A DNA stretch of 64,000 bases from assembly GCF_000619945.1 (NCBI RefSeq), contig NZ_JHVC01000017.1, positions 25,092-89,091 on the forward strand, written 5' to 3'. The position numbers and the translations under genes are program-made. Numbering within the stretch: the stretch's first letter is position 1; every line of letters begins with the position of its first letter. The notes beneath the pieces were generated by a model. It worked only from the letters and a program-made list of their open reading frames with translations, was not told where the DNA came from and ran no database searches. The DNA is from Clostridium lundense DSM 17049 (GTDB taxonomy: Bacteria > Bacillota > Clostridia > Clostridiales > Clostridiaceae). Of the stretch, positions 26,038 through 34,368 are shown in pieces.

Positions 26038-27285
26038 TCACTTGATTATCTGTATACTTGGAAAGTTAAGCACTCTATTTATAAGTGTATTTATTTTTTC
26101 TCCATCAATACTACTTAAATTTTCTACTTCATCATAAACTTTTTTATAAGAATTATACATAAGCTCATAACAAGTTAAATCTTTAGCTAATTGTATAGAT
26201 TTTTCAATTCTTAAAGCCTTTTTTAGTTTAATACTTTTTGATGCACTTTGAATCTTTTCCTTTGTAAAAAAGTTATTATTATTTTTAATGTCTTCTATTG
26301 ATTCATTAATTAATTTAATAGCCTTTTCCACCTTATCCTTTGATGTACCTAATGTAATTGTGAATAGCTTAATCCCTCTTTCTTCCTTAATATCGCTTGA
26401 TATCTCATATGCTAGTCCATTTTTAGTTCTTATAATATCATATAATATACTGCTAGTACCCTCTCCAAAATAAAAATTAAATAATTTTAGCATCTTCATA
26501 TCTTCCTCATTTAAACTATGTATTGGATAGCAGTATTGTATTTTAGCTCCATTGATTTCTTCCCTTAATTTTTGGAATACCCCTACCTTATTATTTTCAT
26601 AAAGTTTTATTGAAGCATTCTTTTCACAGTTTGAATCTTCCAAATTAAAAGTTTTCTCCCCAATTTTAAAATCTTTAAAATAATTTTCTACTATATCTTT
26701 AACTAATTCAAATTTTAAAGAAGTTACTACTGAAATAACCATATTATCAGGTCTATAATATTTTTTATAAAATGTCTTTAAATCCTCCAATGTTATAGAC
26801 TTAATACTTTCTTCTGTACCTATTATTAAATTTTTTATTCTTCTTTCATTAAAAGCATTATACAAAAGTTCATCTTCACAATATTGATATAAGTCATCTT
26901 TCCATTCCTTCAATTCCTCAAGTATTACATTTATTTCTTCAGAAAATCCCTTTTCAGGAAACGTTGGATTTAATACTATATCAGAAAATAATTCTAGACC
27001 TTTATTAAAATCCTCTGATAAGGTTGTCCCATAATATATAACATAGGGATAGTTGGTCATAGCATTTTGGAATCCAAATATTTCATCACAAAGTTTATTT
27101 ATTTCTCCCTCACTTCTATTTTTAGTTTCTTTAAATACCATATGCTCTACCGCATGAGCAGTGCCTAAAGGAAAACCATCTTCCTCTAATGCTCCACCAT
27201 TAAATCCGATACAAAATGAAGTTATATCACTAAAAGCTTCTTTGTATATAAGTTTTATACCATTTTTAAGCTGTATGTCTTTCAT
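26038..27285 (-). CDS. M16-family zinc peptidase (insulinase/processing-peptidase type)
   Basis: A 415-residue M16 peptidase. The inverted zinc motif HAVEH is at residues 44-48, with the distal glutamate expected in VILEELKEW about 75 residues later. C-terminal half includes QYCYPIHSLN and YFGEGTSSILYDIIR, typical of the substrate-binding half that closes the chamber. ATG at 27285 follows GTAGGTGATTTC. Substrate is unknown; clostridial relatives are annotated only as peptidases. It may be co-transcribed with the DJ-1 gene, whose stop is 24 bases upstream. Confidence 0.88.
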   Translation of the reverse strand: MKDIQLKNGIKLIYKEAFSDITSFCIGFNGGALEEDGFPLGTAHAVEHMVFKETKNRSEGEINKLCDEIFGFQNAMTNYPYVIYYGTTLSEDFNKGLELFSDIVLNPTFPEKGFSEEINVILEELKEWKDDLYQYCEDELLYNAFNERRIKNLIIGTEESIKSITLEDLKTFYKKYYRPDNMVISVVTSLKFELVKDIVENYFKDFKIGEKTFNLEDSNCEKNASIKLYENNKVGVFQKLREEINGAKIQYCYPIHSLNEEDMKMLKLFNFYFGEGTSSILYDIIRTKNGLAYEISSDIKEERGIKLFTITLGTSKDKVEKAIKLINESIEDIKNNNNFFTKEKIQSASKSIKLKKALRIEKSIQLAKDLTCYELMYNSYKKVYDEVENLSSIDGEKINTLINRVLNFPSIQIIK

Positions 27286-27309
27286 GAAATCACCTACAAT
27301 ATTAATAAT

Positions 27310-27858
27310 TTAAAGACCTTTAAAAAGCATGTCCCTTTTTAAATTGTCTATATCCTTTGTTGTAATAAAATTTTCCAATATTTTATACGCAAAGTCAAGA
27401 GCTGTAGCTGGTCCTCTGCTTGTTATAATATTATCTTGTTGAATTACTTTATCCTCCACATACTTGCTATTCTTAAATTCTTCTTTAAAAGATGGATAAG
27501 AGGTTACTTCCTTATCATCAATTATATTAGCCTTTTCTAAAACTATTGGAGCAGCACAAATGGCAGCTATTATTTTGCCATCATCATTAAATTTTTGTAA
27601 AATATATAATACTCTATAATCCTCTCTTAAATTTGTTGCACCAGGCATCCCTCCTGGTAATATTACTCCATCATATTCATTTATTTTTATACTATCTATA
27701 TTTACATCACTTTTTACCCAAATATTATGGGCTCCCTTTACCATTTCTTCTCCTATAGAACATAGATGACAGGTTAATCCTGCTCTTCTTAACACGTCCG
27801 CTGTAGTTAATGCCTCTATTTCCTCAAAACCTTCTGCCAATAATATAAGTAGTTTCAT
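27310..27858 (-). CDS. DJ-1/PfpI (YajL-type) protein
   Basis: A 182-residue flavodoxin-like protein with LLAEGFEEIEALTTADVLRR, the glycine-rich VILPGGMPGATNLR and the nucleophile elbow AAICAAPIVL (Cys101). This is the DJ-1/YajL/ThiJ branch with chaperone, glyoxalase or deglycase claims in other bacteria; the exact role here is not readable. ATG at 27858 follows AGAGGAGGATTTTAC. Confidence 0.9.
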   Translation of the reverse strand: MKLLILLAEGFEEIEALTTADVLRRAGLTCHLCSIGEEMVKGAHNIWVKSDVNIDSIKINEYDGVILPGGMPGATNLREDYRVLYILQKFNDDGKIIAAICAAPIVLEKANIIDDKEVTSYPSFKEEFKNSKYVEDKVIQQDNIITSRGPATALDFAYKILENFITTKDIDNLKRDMLFKGL

Positions 27859-28027
27859 GTAAAATCCTCCTCTGTTAGCAAAAATTAGTTGTAATATATA
27901 GAATATTCTATATATATTTTATATTATAACAAATAATACATTTTTCAGCACCCTTTTTTATTTTATATCTATATGGTATAATATCTTAGTAAAAAATATA
28001 CTCTCATTTTTTAAGGGGTGATTTTAA

Positions 28028-28462
28028 ATGAATCAAATTGGATATGTAAAAGAAATACAGGGAGACACTGCTTTTGTCATATTTAAAAGATTGTCTAGCT
28101 GTGGTGATAACTGTGCAAGTTGTTCAGGTAGTTGTGAAGCACCACCTTTGGTTTTAGATATGGACAATACAATATCTGCGCAAGTTGGCGATAGTGTTGA
28201 AGTTATTATGGAAGATAATACCTTCTTTAAATTTACTTTCTTTGCTTATGTAGTACCATTAATATTAATGCTTGCAGGAATTGCTGTAGGATATCTAACT
28301 ACTCATAATGAACTTACTGCTACTTTTACTGGACTAGCTTTTTTAGCTCTATCCTATGGAATTTTAAGAATAGTTAATAACAACCATGCAAAAAATAAAA
28401 AAGAAACTGTTGCTATGGTAAGAATTATAGATAAAGATGAGCTTGCAAGATTAGGACTTTAA
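28028..28462 (+). CDS. RseC/MucC-family membrane protein
   Basis: A 144-residue SoxR-reducing-system RseC-like protein: N-terminal domain with a cysteine cluster (C25, C29, C32, C36 in SSCGDNCASCSGSC), then two membrane helices at about 70-90 and 95-113. In other bacteria RseC relatives accompany Rnf-type electron transport or sigma-E signalling; here it stands alone, so the partner is unknown. The cysteines could bind a metal or FeS cluster. ATG at 28028 follows TAAGGGGTGATTTTAA. Confidence 0.88.
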   Translation: MNQIGYVKEIQGDTAFVIFKRLSSCGDNCASCSGSCEAPPLVLDMDNTISAQVGDSVEVIMEDNTFFKFTFFAYVVPLILMLAGIAVGYLTTHNELTATFTGLAFLALSYGILRIVNNNHAKNKKETVAMVRIIDKDELARLGL

Positions 28463-28511
28463 TTAGAATGCAGGTATTATTAGAGGGAATTTAAAATTAT
28501 TTTGTTAATTT

Positions 28512-28546
28512 AGAGCATACATTATAAATCTGTGTATGCTCTTTTC
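28512..28546 (+). terminator. Terminator of the RseC-like gene
   Basis: AGAGCATACA and TGTATGCTCT (ten-base perfect arms) followed by TTTCTATATA. Confidence 0.85.
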
Positions 28547-28556
28547 TATATATAAT

Positions 28557-28597
28557 AAAAATTACTACAGAAGTTTTACCTCCCATAGTAATTTTCA
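28557..28597 (-). terminator. Terminator-like hairpin after glpK
   Basis: Arms AAATTACTA and TAGTAATTT with an 18-base loop, flanked by a short T-stretch on the minus strand; about 60 bases after the glpK stop. Confidence 0.6.
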
Positions 28598-28657
28598 ATT
28601 TAAATATATTTCCCCAAATTTCTGTGTGTGATTCTATTCATTTATTTTAACTCTAAA

Positions 28658-30148
28658 CTATTTAGCCCATCCCATAGATCTCTTAACAGCTTCATGCCAA
28701 CCTGCTGCTAATTCTTCTCTCTTATCTTCAGCCATAGTTGGTTCAAATGTTTTTGATATTGCCCAGTTATGAGAAACATCTTCTCTATCCTTCCAATATC
28801 CTACTGCAAGACCTGCTAAATATGCTGCACCAAGTGCTGTAGTCTCAATTACTTCTGGTCTTTCTACTGGAACTCCTAAAATATCGGACTGGAACTGCAT
28901 TAAGAAGTTATTTGCACATGCTCCACCATCAACTTTTAATGCTTTAAGTTTAATTCCTGAGTCTTCTTCCATAGCCTTTAATACATCATAAGTCTGATAT
29001 GCCATAGATTCAAGTGCTGCTCTTATAAAGTGTTCTTTTTTAGCTCCTCTTGTAAGTCCAACTATAGTTCCTCTTGCATATGCATCCCAATGTGGTGCAC
29101 CAAGTCCTACAAATGCAGGAACTAAGTATACTCCATTAGTATCTTCAACTGCTGTAGCATATTTTTCTGATTCTGGAGAATCTTTAAGCATTCTTAATTC
29201 ATCTCTTAACCACTGAATAACTGCTCCTCCAATAAATATACTTCCTTCTAAGGCATATTGAACTTTTCCATTAATACCAACTGCTATAGTAGTTAACAAA
29301 CCATTCTTTGATTCAACTGCTTTTTCTCCAGTATTCATAAGTAAGAAACATCCTGTACCATAAGTATTCTTTGCTGTTCCTTCTTGGAAACAAGTTTGTC
29401 CAAATAAAGCTGCCTGCTGATCACCAGCGTCACCTGCAATTGGAATAGGAGCTCCAAATAATGCAATAGCAGTTTCTCCATATACACAGCTAGATGGCTT
29501 TACTTCTGGAAGCATTGACTTTGGAATATTTAATATCTCTAATAATTCCTCATCCCATTTTAGATCATGTATGTTAAATATCATTGTTCTTGAAGCATTA
29601 GTATAGTCTGTTACATGAGCTTTACCTTTAGTTAAATTCCAAATTAACCATGTATCTACATTACCAAATATAAGATTTCCTTTTTCTGCTTCTTCTCTTG
29701 CTCCTGGAACATTGTCTAATATCCATTTAATCTTTGTTCCTGAAAAATAAGCATCAACTACAAGACCTGTTTTCTTTTTAATTGTATCTGTAAGTCCTCT
29801 TTCTTTTAATTCATCACAAGTTGGAGCTGTTCTTCTACATTGCCAAACTATTGCATTATATACAGGAATACCTGTTCTCTTATCCCAAACTATAGTAGTT
29901 TCTCTCTGATTAGTAATTCCAATGCCAGCTATATCCTTAGCTTCTATGTTAGCTTTTGCCATAGCTTCAGTAGCTACACTAAATTGAGTAGCCCATATTT
30001 CCATAGGGTCGTGCTCAACCCATCCTCCTTTTGGATATATCTGTTTAAATTCTTTTTGAGCTACACTAACTACAAGTCCCTTTTCATTAAAAAGTATACA
30101 TCTTGAACTAGTTGTACCCTGATCTAAAGCCATAACATACTTTGCCAT
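28658..30148 (-). CDS. glpK: Glycerol kinase
   Basis: Phosphorylates glycerol to glycerol 3-phosphate with ATP. The 496-residue FGGY kinase begins MAKYVMALDQGTTSSRCILF (phosphate loop DQGTTS at 9-14), has GITNQRETTIVWDK, GDAGDQQAALFGQ, NTYGTGCFLLMNTG and near the C terminus LKVDGGACANNFLMQFQSD. Full length. ATG at 30148 follows GGGGGTATTTATT; the frame opens five codons earlier. It has its own promoter and a GlpP-type leader terminator. glpD is not in the window. Confidence 0.97.
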   Translation of the reverse strand: MAKYVMALDQGTTSSRCILFNEKGLVVSVAQKEFKQIYPKGGWVEHDPMEIWATQFSVATEAMAKANIEAKDIAGIGITNQRETTIVWDKRTGIPVYNAIVWQCRRTAPTCDELKERGLTDTIKKKTGLVVDAYFSGTKIKWILDNVPGAREEAEKGNLIFGNVDTWLIWNLTKGKAHVTDYTNASRTMIFNIHDLKWDEELLEILNIPKSMLPEVKPSSCVYGETAIALFGAPIPIAGDAGDQQAALFGQTCFQEGTAKNTYGTGCFLLMNTGEKAVESKNGLLTTIAVGINGKVQYALEGSIFIGGAVIQWLRDELRMLKDSPESEKYATAVEDTNGVYLVPAFVGLGAPHWDAYARGTIVGLTRGAKKEHFIRAALESMAYQTYDVLKAMEEDSGIKLKALKVDGGACANNFLMQFQSDILGVPVERPEVIETTALGAAYLAGLAVGYWKDREDVSHNWAISKTFEPTMAEDKREELAAGWHEAVKRSMGWAK

Positions 30149-30261
30149 AATAAATACCCCCATTTTTTATTTTTAGTTAAACCTTATAAATACTTGTCCA
30201 TTTAATTATATGTTTATTGCATATGATTAAGAACAATGGTAATTAAAGGTTTACATATTTA

Positions 30262-30324
30262 TATATATAAAAAGAACCATACTTAAGAAAGCCCATTAAC
30301 TGAGCATTTCTAAAATATGGCTCT
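30262..30324 (-). promoter_or_regulatory. glpK leader terminator, probable GlpP antitermination target
   Basis: Minus strand AGAGCCATATTTTAGAAATGC pairs with the downstream arm GGGCTTTCTTAAGTATGGTTCT through about 20 positions with G-U pairs and a few mismatches, followed by TTTTTATATA. It lies between the promoter and glpK. In B. subtilis GlpP with glycerol 3-phosphate stops such leader hairpins terminating; glpP is the neighbouring gene here. Confidence 0.8.
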
Positions 30325-30353
30325 CTTATTCTCCGCCTTAATATTATATTATT

Positions 30354-30382
30354 ATTATAATACTTTTGTAATATTTTATCAA
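30354..30382 (-). promoter_or_regulatory. Sigma-A promoter of glpK
   Basis: TTGATA, exactly 17 bases, TATAAT on the minus strand, immediately after the glpP stop and about 30 bases before the leader hairpin. Near-consensus. Confidence 0.8.
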
Positions 30383-30388
30383 TTGTTT

Positions 30389-30949
30389 CTATAAATTCCA
30401 TAATTCTATAGAAGTTGTTGATATAGCTATTGCCCCTGCTGCTAATGAATCCATAACATCTTTTTTAGTTTTTATTAATCCACCTGCTATTATTGGTACA
30501 TTTATTTCTCTTTCCATACTGTGTATTATTTTACTAGCAACACCAGGCATAACTTCTACTGCATTTGGTCCTGTTTCATGTATATTTTTTATACCAGTTT
30601 TTAAAAACAATGAGTCTATTATAAATACCCTTTGAATAGTATAAAATCCCAATTGCTTTGCATATTTTATATTGCTACTTTTTGTGGTAATAATACCTTG
30701 AGGATTAGCATATTCCTTAATAAATTCAATACCTGCTTGATCCCCTTTTAGACCTTCTATCATATCTAAATGTACAAAAACTATTTTGTTTTCTTCTTTA
30801 AGCTTCTTACATATAGTAGCTATATTCATTATATTTCCATAGAGCACAAATACTACTAATGCTTTACTCTTTAATACATTTTCTAAATCTTTTTTGTTTC
30901 TTAATGCTGCTATAACAGGATTTTCTATAAGTATTTCTTTTATATTCAT
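30389..30949 (-). CDS. glpP: GlpP, glycerol-3-phosphate-responsive antiterminator
   Basis: A 186-residue TIM-barrel mRNA-binding antiterminator. Matches to the family include ENPVIAALRNKKDLENVL, VFVHLDMIEGLKGDQAGIEF, IITTKSSNIKYAKQLGF, QRVFIIDSLFL, VEVMPGVASKII and IIAGGLIKTKKD. It should bind glycerol 3-phosphate and prevent termination in the glpK leader directly downstream. ATG at 30949 follows AAAGGAGTTACAAA. It is the last gene of glpF-dhaK-dhaL-dhaM-glpP, so its own level would be under sigma-54 control. Confidence 0.93.
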   Translation of the reverse strand: MNIKEILIENPVIAALRNKKDLENVLKSKALVVFVLYGNIMNIATICKKLKEENKIVFVHLDMIEGLKGDQAGIEFIKEYANPQGIITTKSSNIKYAKQLGFYTIQRVFIIDSLFLKTGIKNIHETGPNAVEVMPGVASKIIHSMEREINVPIIAGGLIKTKKDVMDSLAAGAIAISTTSIELWNL

Positions 30950-30961
30950 TTTGTAACTCCT

Positions 30962-31351
30962 TTATGCCTTTTTTCCTAATCTCATCTCTTCAACTATTGC
31001 TTTTACTTCCTCTAGACTTTTTTCCATGCTTATTTCAACTGCAGCAGTTATTGCCCCCTCCACCAGTGCCGTATCTACTATTTTAACTTTTTCTTTTCTT
31101 TCTTCTGGTAGAAAATCCAAAGCCATTTCTGCATTCATCAGTGCACTTCCTAAATCAAAAAGTATTATAACCCCGTCATCTGAATAAACTTTGTCTATAG
31201 CACTTAATATAAAATCTATATCAGTGCCAATTCTTCCATCCTTTGTGCCGCCTGCAACAGCTATGGGTACATCAGATGCCATTTGAAGAGCAAGTTCCCC
31301 TATTCCTTCAGCTATTTTGCGGCTATGAGAAACTATGACCATACCTACCAT
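30962..31351 (-). CDS. dhaM: DhaM, phosphotransferase subunit of PTS-dependent dihydroxyacetone kinase
   Basis: A 129-residue EIIA-mannose-like domain that takes phosphate from HPr and passes it to ADP bound in DhaL. The phosphorylated His is in MVGMVIVSHSRK (His9); the partner strand GGTKDGRIGTD and LFDLGSALMNAEMAL are typical. It is the short firmicute form without the HPr and EI-like domains found in E. coli DhaM. ATG at 31351 follows ATAGGGAGGTTATGCT. Confidence 0.95.
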   Translation of the reverse strand: MVGMVIVSHSRKIAEGIGELALQMASDVPIAVAGGTKDGRIGTDIDFILSAIDKVYSDDGVIILFDLGSALMNAEMALDFLPEERKEKVKIVDTALVEGAITAAVEISMEKSLEEVKAIVEEMRLGKKA

Positions 31352-31383
31352 AGCATAACCTCCCTATTGGTAAATAACAATAA

Positions 31384-32022
31384 CTATTTATTATTATTTA
31401 AGACATAGTTATATATTTCATTTAATATTAAATAACTTGACGTAGCTCCTGGATCTTGGTGTCCTATACTTCTTTCTCCTAAATAGCTTGCTCTACCCTT
31501 TTTAGCTATAATTCCTTTAGTATATTCCACCCCTTTTAATGCTTCATTTTTCATATTCTCTAAAGCAGTAATATCATCCAATCCATTAGCTTTAGCTTCT
31601 CTTAAAACATCTAGAGCAGGTTCTAAGGCATCTAACATAGTCTTATCTCCTCTATTTGCCTTACCCCTCATTTTTACTCCGTCTATTGCTGCTTGAAACA
31701 TATCTATAAAATCATTTATATTCACTTCTTCTTTATTAACTAGAGAAGAAGCTTTCATAAATGCTGTACCATAAAGAGGGCCAGAAGCACCTCCAACATT
31801 TGAGACCAATGCCATTCCAGTAGTTTTTAATATATCACCTACTGTATTTATTTTAGCTGTAGTTAATTTTTCTTTCACAGCTTTAAAACCCTTACTCATA
31901 TTAATTCCATGGTCTCCATCACCTATAGCAGAATCAAGTTCTGTTAAAAACTCCTTATTGTTTTGAATTACATTAGCTATATTATTTATCAATTCTGTAA
32001 CTTGCGCTATCTTTAATGCCAT
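31384..32022 (-). CDS. dhaL: DhaL, ADP-binding subunit of dihydroxyacetone kinase
   Basis: Binds ADP permanently and transfers phosphate from DhaM to dihydroxyacetone on DhaK. The 212-residue all-helical barrel has the nucleotide/Mg loop LDSAIGDGDHGINMSKGF, NVGGASGPLYGTAF, RGKANRGDKTMLDAL and GRASYLGERSIGHQDPGA. ATG at 32022 follows AAAAGGAGTGATTTATT. Separated from dhaK by about 300 bases containing a hairpin repeat. Confidence 0.96.
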   Translation of the reverse strand: MALKIAQVTELINNIANVIQNNKEFLTELDSAIGDGDHGINMSKGFKAVKEKLTTAKINTVGDILKTTGMALVSNVGGASGPLYGTAFMKASSLVNKEEVNINDFIDMFQAAIDGVKMRGKANRGDKTMLDALEPALDVLREAKANGLDDITALENMKNEALKGVEYTKGIIAKKGRASYLGERSIGHQDPGATSSYLILNEIYNYVLNNNK

Positions 32023-32040
32023 AATAAATCACTCCTTTTA

Positions 32041-32250
32041 ATTAGATAACAGATAATAGAGTATAGAGTATAGGTATTAAGATTAAATTTTAAAAATAGA
32101 AAGATAAGAGTGAAGGAATGTTTTTAATAAAAAATCTCTTTATTGACTTTTAATTTATTAAAGCGGATAGAGTTTCTCTCACTCCTTATGCCTTACTTTA
32201 AAAATCTAATCCATTCTCTACACCCTATCTCTATAATCTATTCCCTAAAA
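32041..32250. repeat. Heptamer-hairpin repeat between dhaK and dhaL
   Basis: Left arm TTAGATA ACAGATA ATAGAGT ATAGAGT ATAGGTA in period seven; right arm CATTCTC TACACCC TATCTCT ATAATCT ATTCCCT can pair with it. The core differs from the 20.4-kb copy. No gene is seen in this 300-base gap inside the operon. Confidence 0.6.
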
Positions 32251-32327
32251 TATGCATATTCTTTTCTTTTGACTCTTTACTAAATTAACTTTTACTTCAA
32301 AATTTATTATACATTAAACTATAACTA

Positions 32328-33326
32328 TTAAATTATCTTAAATGCTGGAGTATCTGCTGAAGCATCTAATAATTCTTTTAATTCACTATCTAGCTTCAGT
32401 ACAGTAACAGAACAACCTGCCATTTCAAGAGATGTCATAAATTCTCCTACAAAAGTTTTATATACCTTAATTCCTTTTTCTTTAAAGATTTCACTTACTT
32501 TTTTATTTACTATATATAATTCCATTAATGGCGTTGCTCCAAGTCCATTGACCATAATTGCAACTTCTTCATTTTTGCTAATATTTATGTCGTCTAATAT
32601 TTTTGAAACTAAATGTTTAGTAACTTCATCAGCTGACTTTAAACCTTCCCTATGAGTACCTGGTTCTCCATGTATACCCATTCCTATTTCCATCTCATTT
32701 TCTCCAATAGTAAAAGTAGGTTTACCCGCAGCTGGTACTATACATGGTGTTAAAGCCATTCCCATACTTCTTACATTATCTATTACCTTTTCTGCTACAG
32801 CTTTTACTTCTTGTAAAGTGGCTCCAGTTTCAGCTTTAGCCCCTGCTATTTTATGAACAAATACAGTTCCTGCTATACCACGTCTTCCAGTAGTATATGT
32901 GCTATTTTCTACTGCTACATCATCATTAACTACCACACTATCAACCATTATTCCATCTGCTTCTGCCATATCCTTTGCCATCTCAAAATTCATTACATCC
33001 CCACTATAATTTTTTATTACTAGTAATACACCTTTTCCACCGTCTACAGCTTTTACCGCCTCATAAACTTGATCTGGAGTAGGAGATGTAAACACTGCCC
33101 CTGCTACAGCAGCACTAAGCATTCCATGTCCTACATAGCCTCCATGTGATGGTTCATGTCCACTTCCGCCACCACTTACTAAAGCTACCTTATCTTTTAT
33201 TGGAGCATCTTTTCTAACAATTATATTTCCTTCTTCTAATTTTTTAATATACTGAGGATAAGCAGCTACCATTCCTTTTAACATATCTTCAACAACGTAT
33301 TCTGAATCATTTATAAGTTTTTTCAT
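32328..33326 (-). CDS. dhaK: DhaK, dihydroxyacetone-binding subunit of dihydroxyacetone kinase
   Basis: Holds dihydroxyacetone as a hemiaminal on a histidine for phosphorylation by DhaL. The 332-residue protein has SGGGSGHEPSHGGYVGHG (51-68), KNYSGDVMNFEMA and GMGIHGEPGTHRE with the covalent His219. ATG at 33326 follows AAAGGGGGAAAAAAC; an in-frame opening eight codons earlier is less likely. Second gene of the sigma-54 operon. Confidence 0.96.
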   Translation of the reverse strand: MKKLINDSEYVVEDMLKGMVAAYPQYIKKLEEGNIIVRKDAPIKDKVALVSGGGSGHEPSHGGYVGHGMLSAAVAGAVFTSPTPDQVYEAVKAVDGGKGVLLVIKNYSGDVMNFEMAKDMAEADGIMVDSVVVNDDVAVENSTYTTGRRGIAGTVFVHKIAGAKAETGATLQEVKAVAEKVIDNVRSMGMALTPCIVPAAGKPTFTIGENEMEIGMGIHGEPGTHREGLKSADEVTKHLVSKILDDINISKNEEVAIMVNGLGATPLMELYIVNKKVSEIFKEKGIKVYKTFVGEFMTSLEMAGCSVTVLKLDSELKELLDASADTPAFKII

Positions 33327-33405
33327 GTTTTTTCCCCCTTTACGTAACAAATAATATTAAATATGAGAAAAGTAAAAAATTCAACTTAAAAATAATTGTA
33401 CACTA

Positions 33406-34110
33406 TTAAACTAAAGCTGCAAAAAAGAATGCTGCTATTAATCCTCCTACTATTGGTCCTAAAACTGGTATCCATGAATATCCCCAATCAGCATCTCTTT
33501 TCCCTGGTATTGGTAATATAGCATGAGCAATTCTTGGTCCTAAATCTCTAGCTGGGTTAATAGCATAACCAGTTGGTCCACCTAAAGAAAGACCTATACC
33601 AACTATTAATAGTCCAACATACATAATTCCTATTCCATCAGCAGCCTTATTAAGTCCAAATCCAAGTATTCCAAATACAAGCATAAATGTTCCAATAACT
33701 TCTGAAATAAAGTTTGCTACTGTATTTCTAATAGCTGGTGCTGTACAGAATACTCCAAGTTTAGTATTTGGATCTTCTGTTTCTTTCCAATGTGGTAGAT
33801 ACATAAGATAAACTAAAAATCCTCCAAGTATAGCACCTATCATTTGAGCAATTATATAAGGTACTACTTGAGCTGCTGGAAATTGTCCAATAGCTGCTAA
33901 AGCTATAGTAACTGCTGGATTAAAATGTGATCCACTTATAGCTCCAAAAACAAATGCTGGAACAGCAACTGCAATTCCCCAACCTGTAGCAACAACAATC
34001 CATCCACTATTTTGCGATTTACTCTTATTTAGAGAAACACCTGCAACAACACCATCACCTAGTAAAATAAGCAACATAGTTCCTACTAATTCACCCATAA
34101 AAGCTGACAT
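33406..34110 (-). CDS. glpF: Glycerol uptake facilitator (aquaglyceroporin)
   Basis: Channel for glycerol across the cytoplasmic membrane. A 234-residue MIP-family protein with six helices and both pore half-helices: GSHFNPAVTIALA and GYAINPARDLGPR. The Arg after the second NPA and the Asp two residues later are the glycerol-channel form. ATG at 34110 follows GGGGGGTAATTATTA. First gene of glpF-dhaKLM-glpP; its upstream region carries the cre, sigma-54 promoter and activator sites. Confidence 0.96.
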   Translation of the reverse strand: MSAFMGELVGTMLLILLGDGVVAGVSLNKSKSQNSGWIVVATGWGIAVAVPAFVFGAISGSHFNPAVTIALAAIGQFPAAQVVPYIIAQMIGAILGGFLVYLMYLPHWKETEDPNTKLGVFCTAPAIRNTVANFISEVIGTFMLVFGILGFGLNKAADGIGIMYVGLLIVGIGLSLGGPTGYAINPARDLGPRIAHAILPIPGKRDADWGYSWIPVLGPIVGGLIAAFFFAALV

Positions 34111-34145
34111 TAATAATTACCCCCCATGATTTTATTTAGGAATAA

Positions 34146-34160
34146 AGTAACCGGTTACAA
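34146..34160. promoter_or_regulatory. Consensus cre (CcpA site) downstream of the sigma-54 promoter
   Basis: Minus strand TTGTAACCGGTTACT fits the WTGNAANCGNWNNCW consensus at every fixed position and contains the palindrome GTAACCGGTTAC. It lies 8-22 bases after the predicted transcription start, a roadblock position for catabolite repression. Confidence 0.75.
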
Positions 34161-34178
34161 ATCCCTATCAATATAACC

Positions 34179-34194
34179 AGCAATTCCCATGCCA
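34179..34194 (-). promoter_or_regulatory. Sigma-54 (-24/-12) promoter of glpF-dhaKLM-glpP
   Basis: TGGCATGGGAATTGCT on the minus strand: the -24 GG and -12 GC are correctly spaced and the whole matches TGGCAYRNNNNTTGCW without exception. It lies 69 bases before the glpF ATG, and the neighbouring gene encodes a sigma-54 activator. Confidence 0.9.
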
Positions 34195-34244
34195 ATCATT
34201 TCCACAAGGTTATTAAGCTTTTACTGATATTTAGTAACATTAAG

Positions 34245-34292
34245 TTGGTATTTTTGACCTAATAACTATAGACCGTTGGTTATTTTTACCAA
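34245..34292. promoter_or_regulatory. Tandem inverted repeats, likely activator binding sites (UAS)
   Basis: Two 17-base palindromes: TTGGT-N7-ACCTA (34245-34261) and TTGGT-N7-ACCAA (34276-34292), with A/T-only or nearly A/T-only spacers. Their centres are 31 bases apart, about three helical turns, and 60-90 bases upstream of the -24 box. A lone ACCAA half-site lies at 34306-34310. Binding by the adjacent regulator is inferred. Confidence 0.7.
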
Positions 34293-34368
34293 ACTGCACC
34301 TATTTACCAATATTTTTAATGAATTTAGAATCATAAAAAATTTTTATAGATTATCCAATCTATTTCTA

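Noticed and set aside
29840..30106. 88-codon plus-strand frame inside glpK
   Set aside because: Fully antisense to a well-conserved glycerol kinase; a shadow frame.
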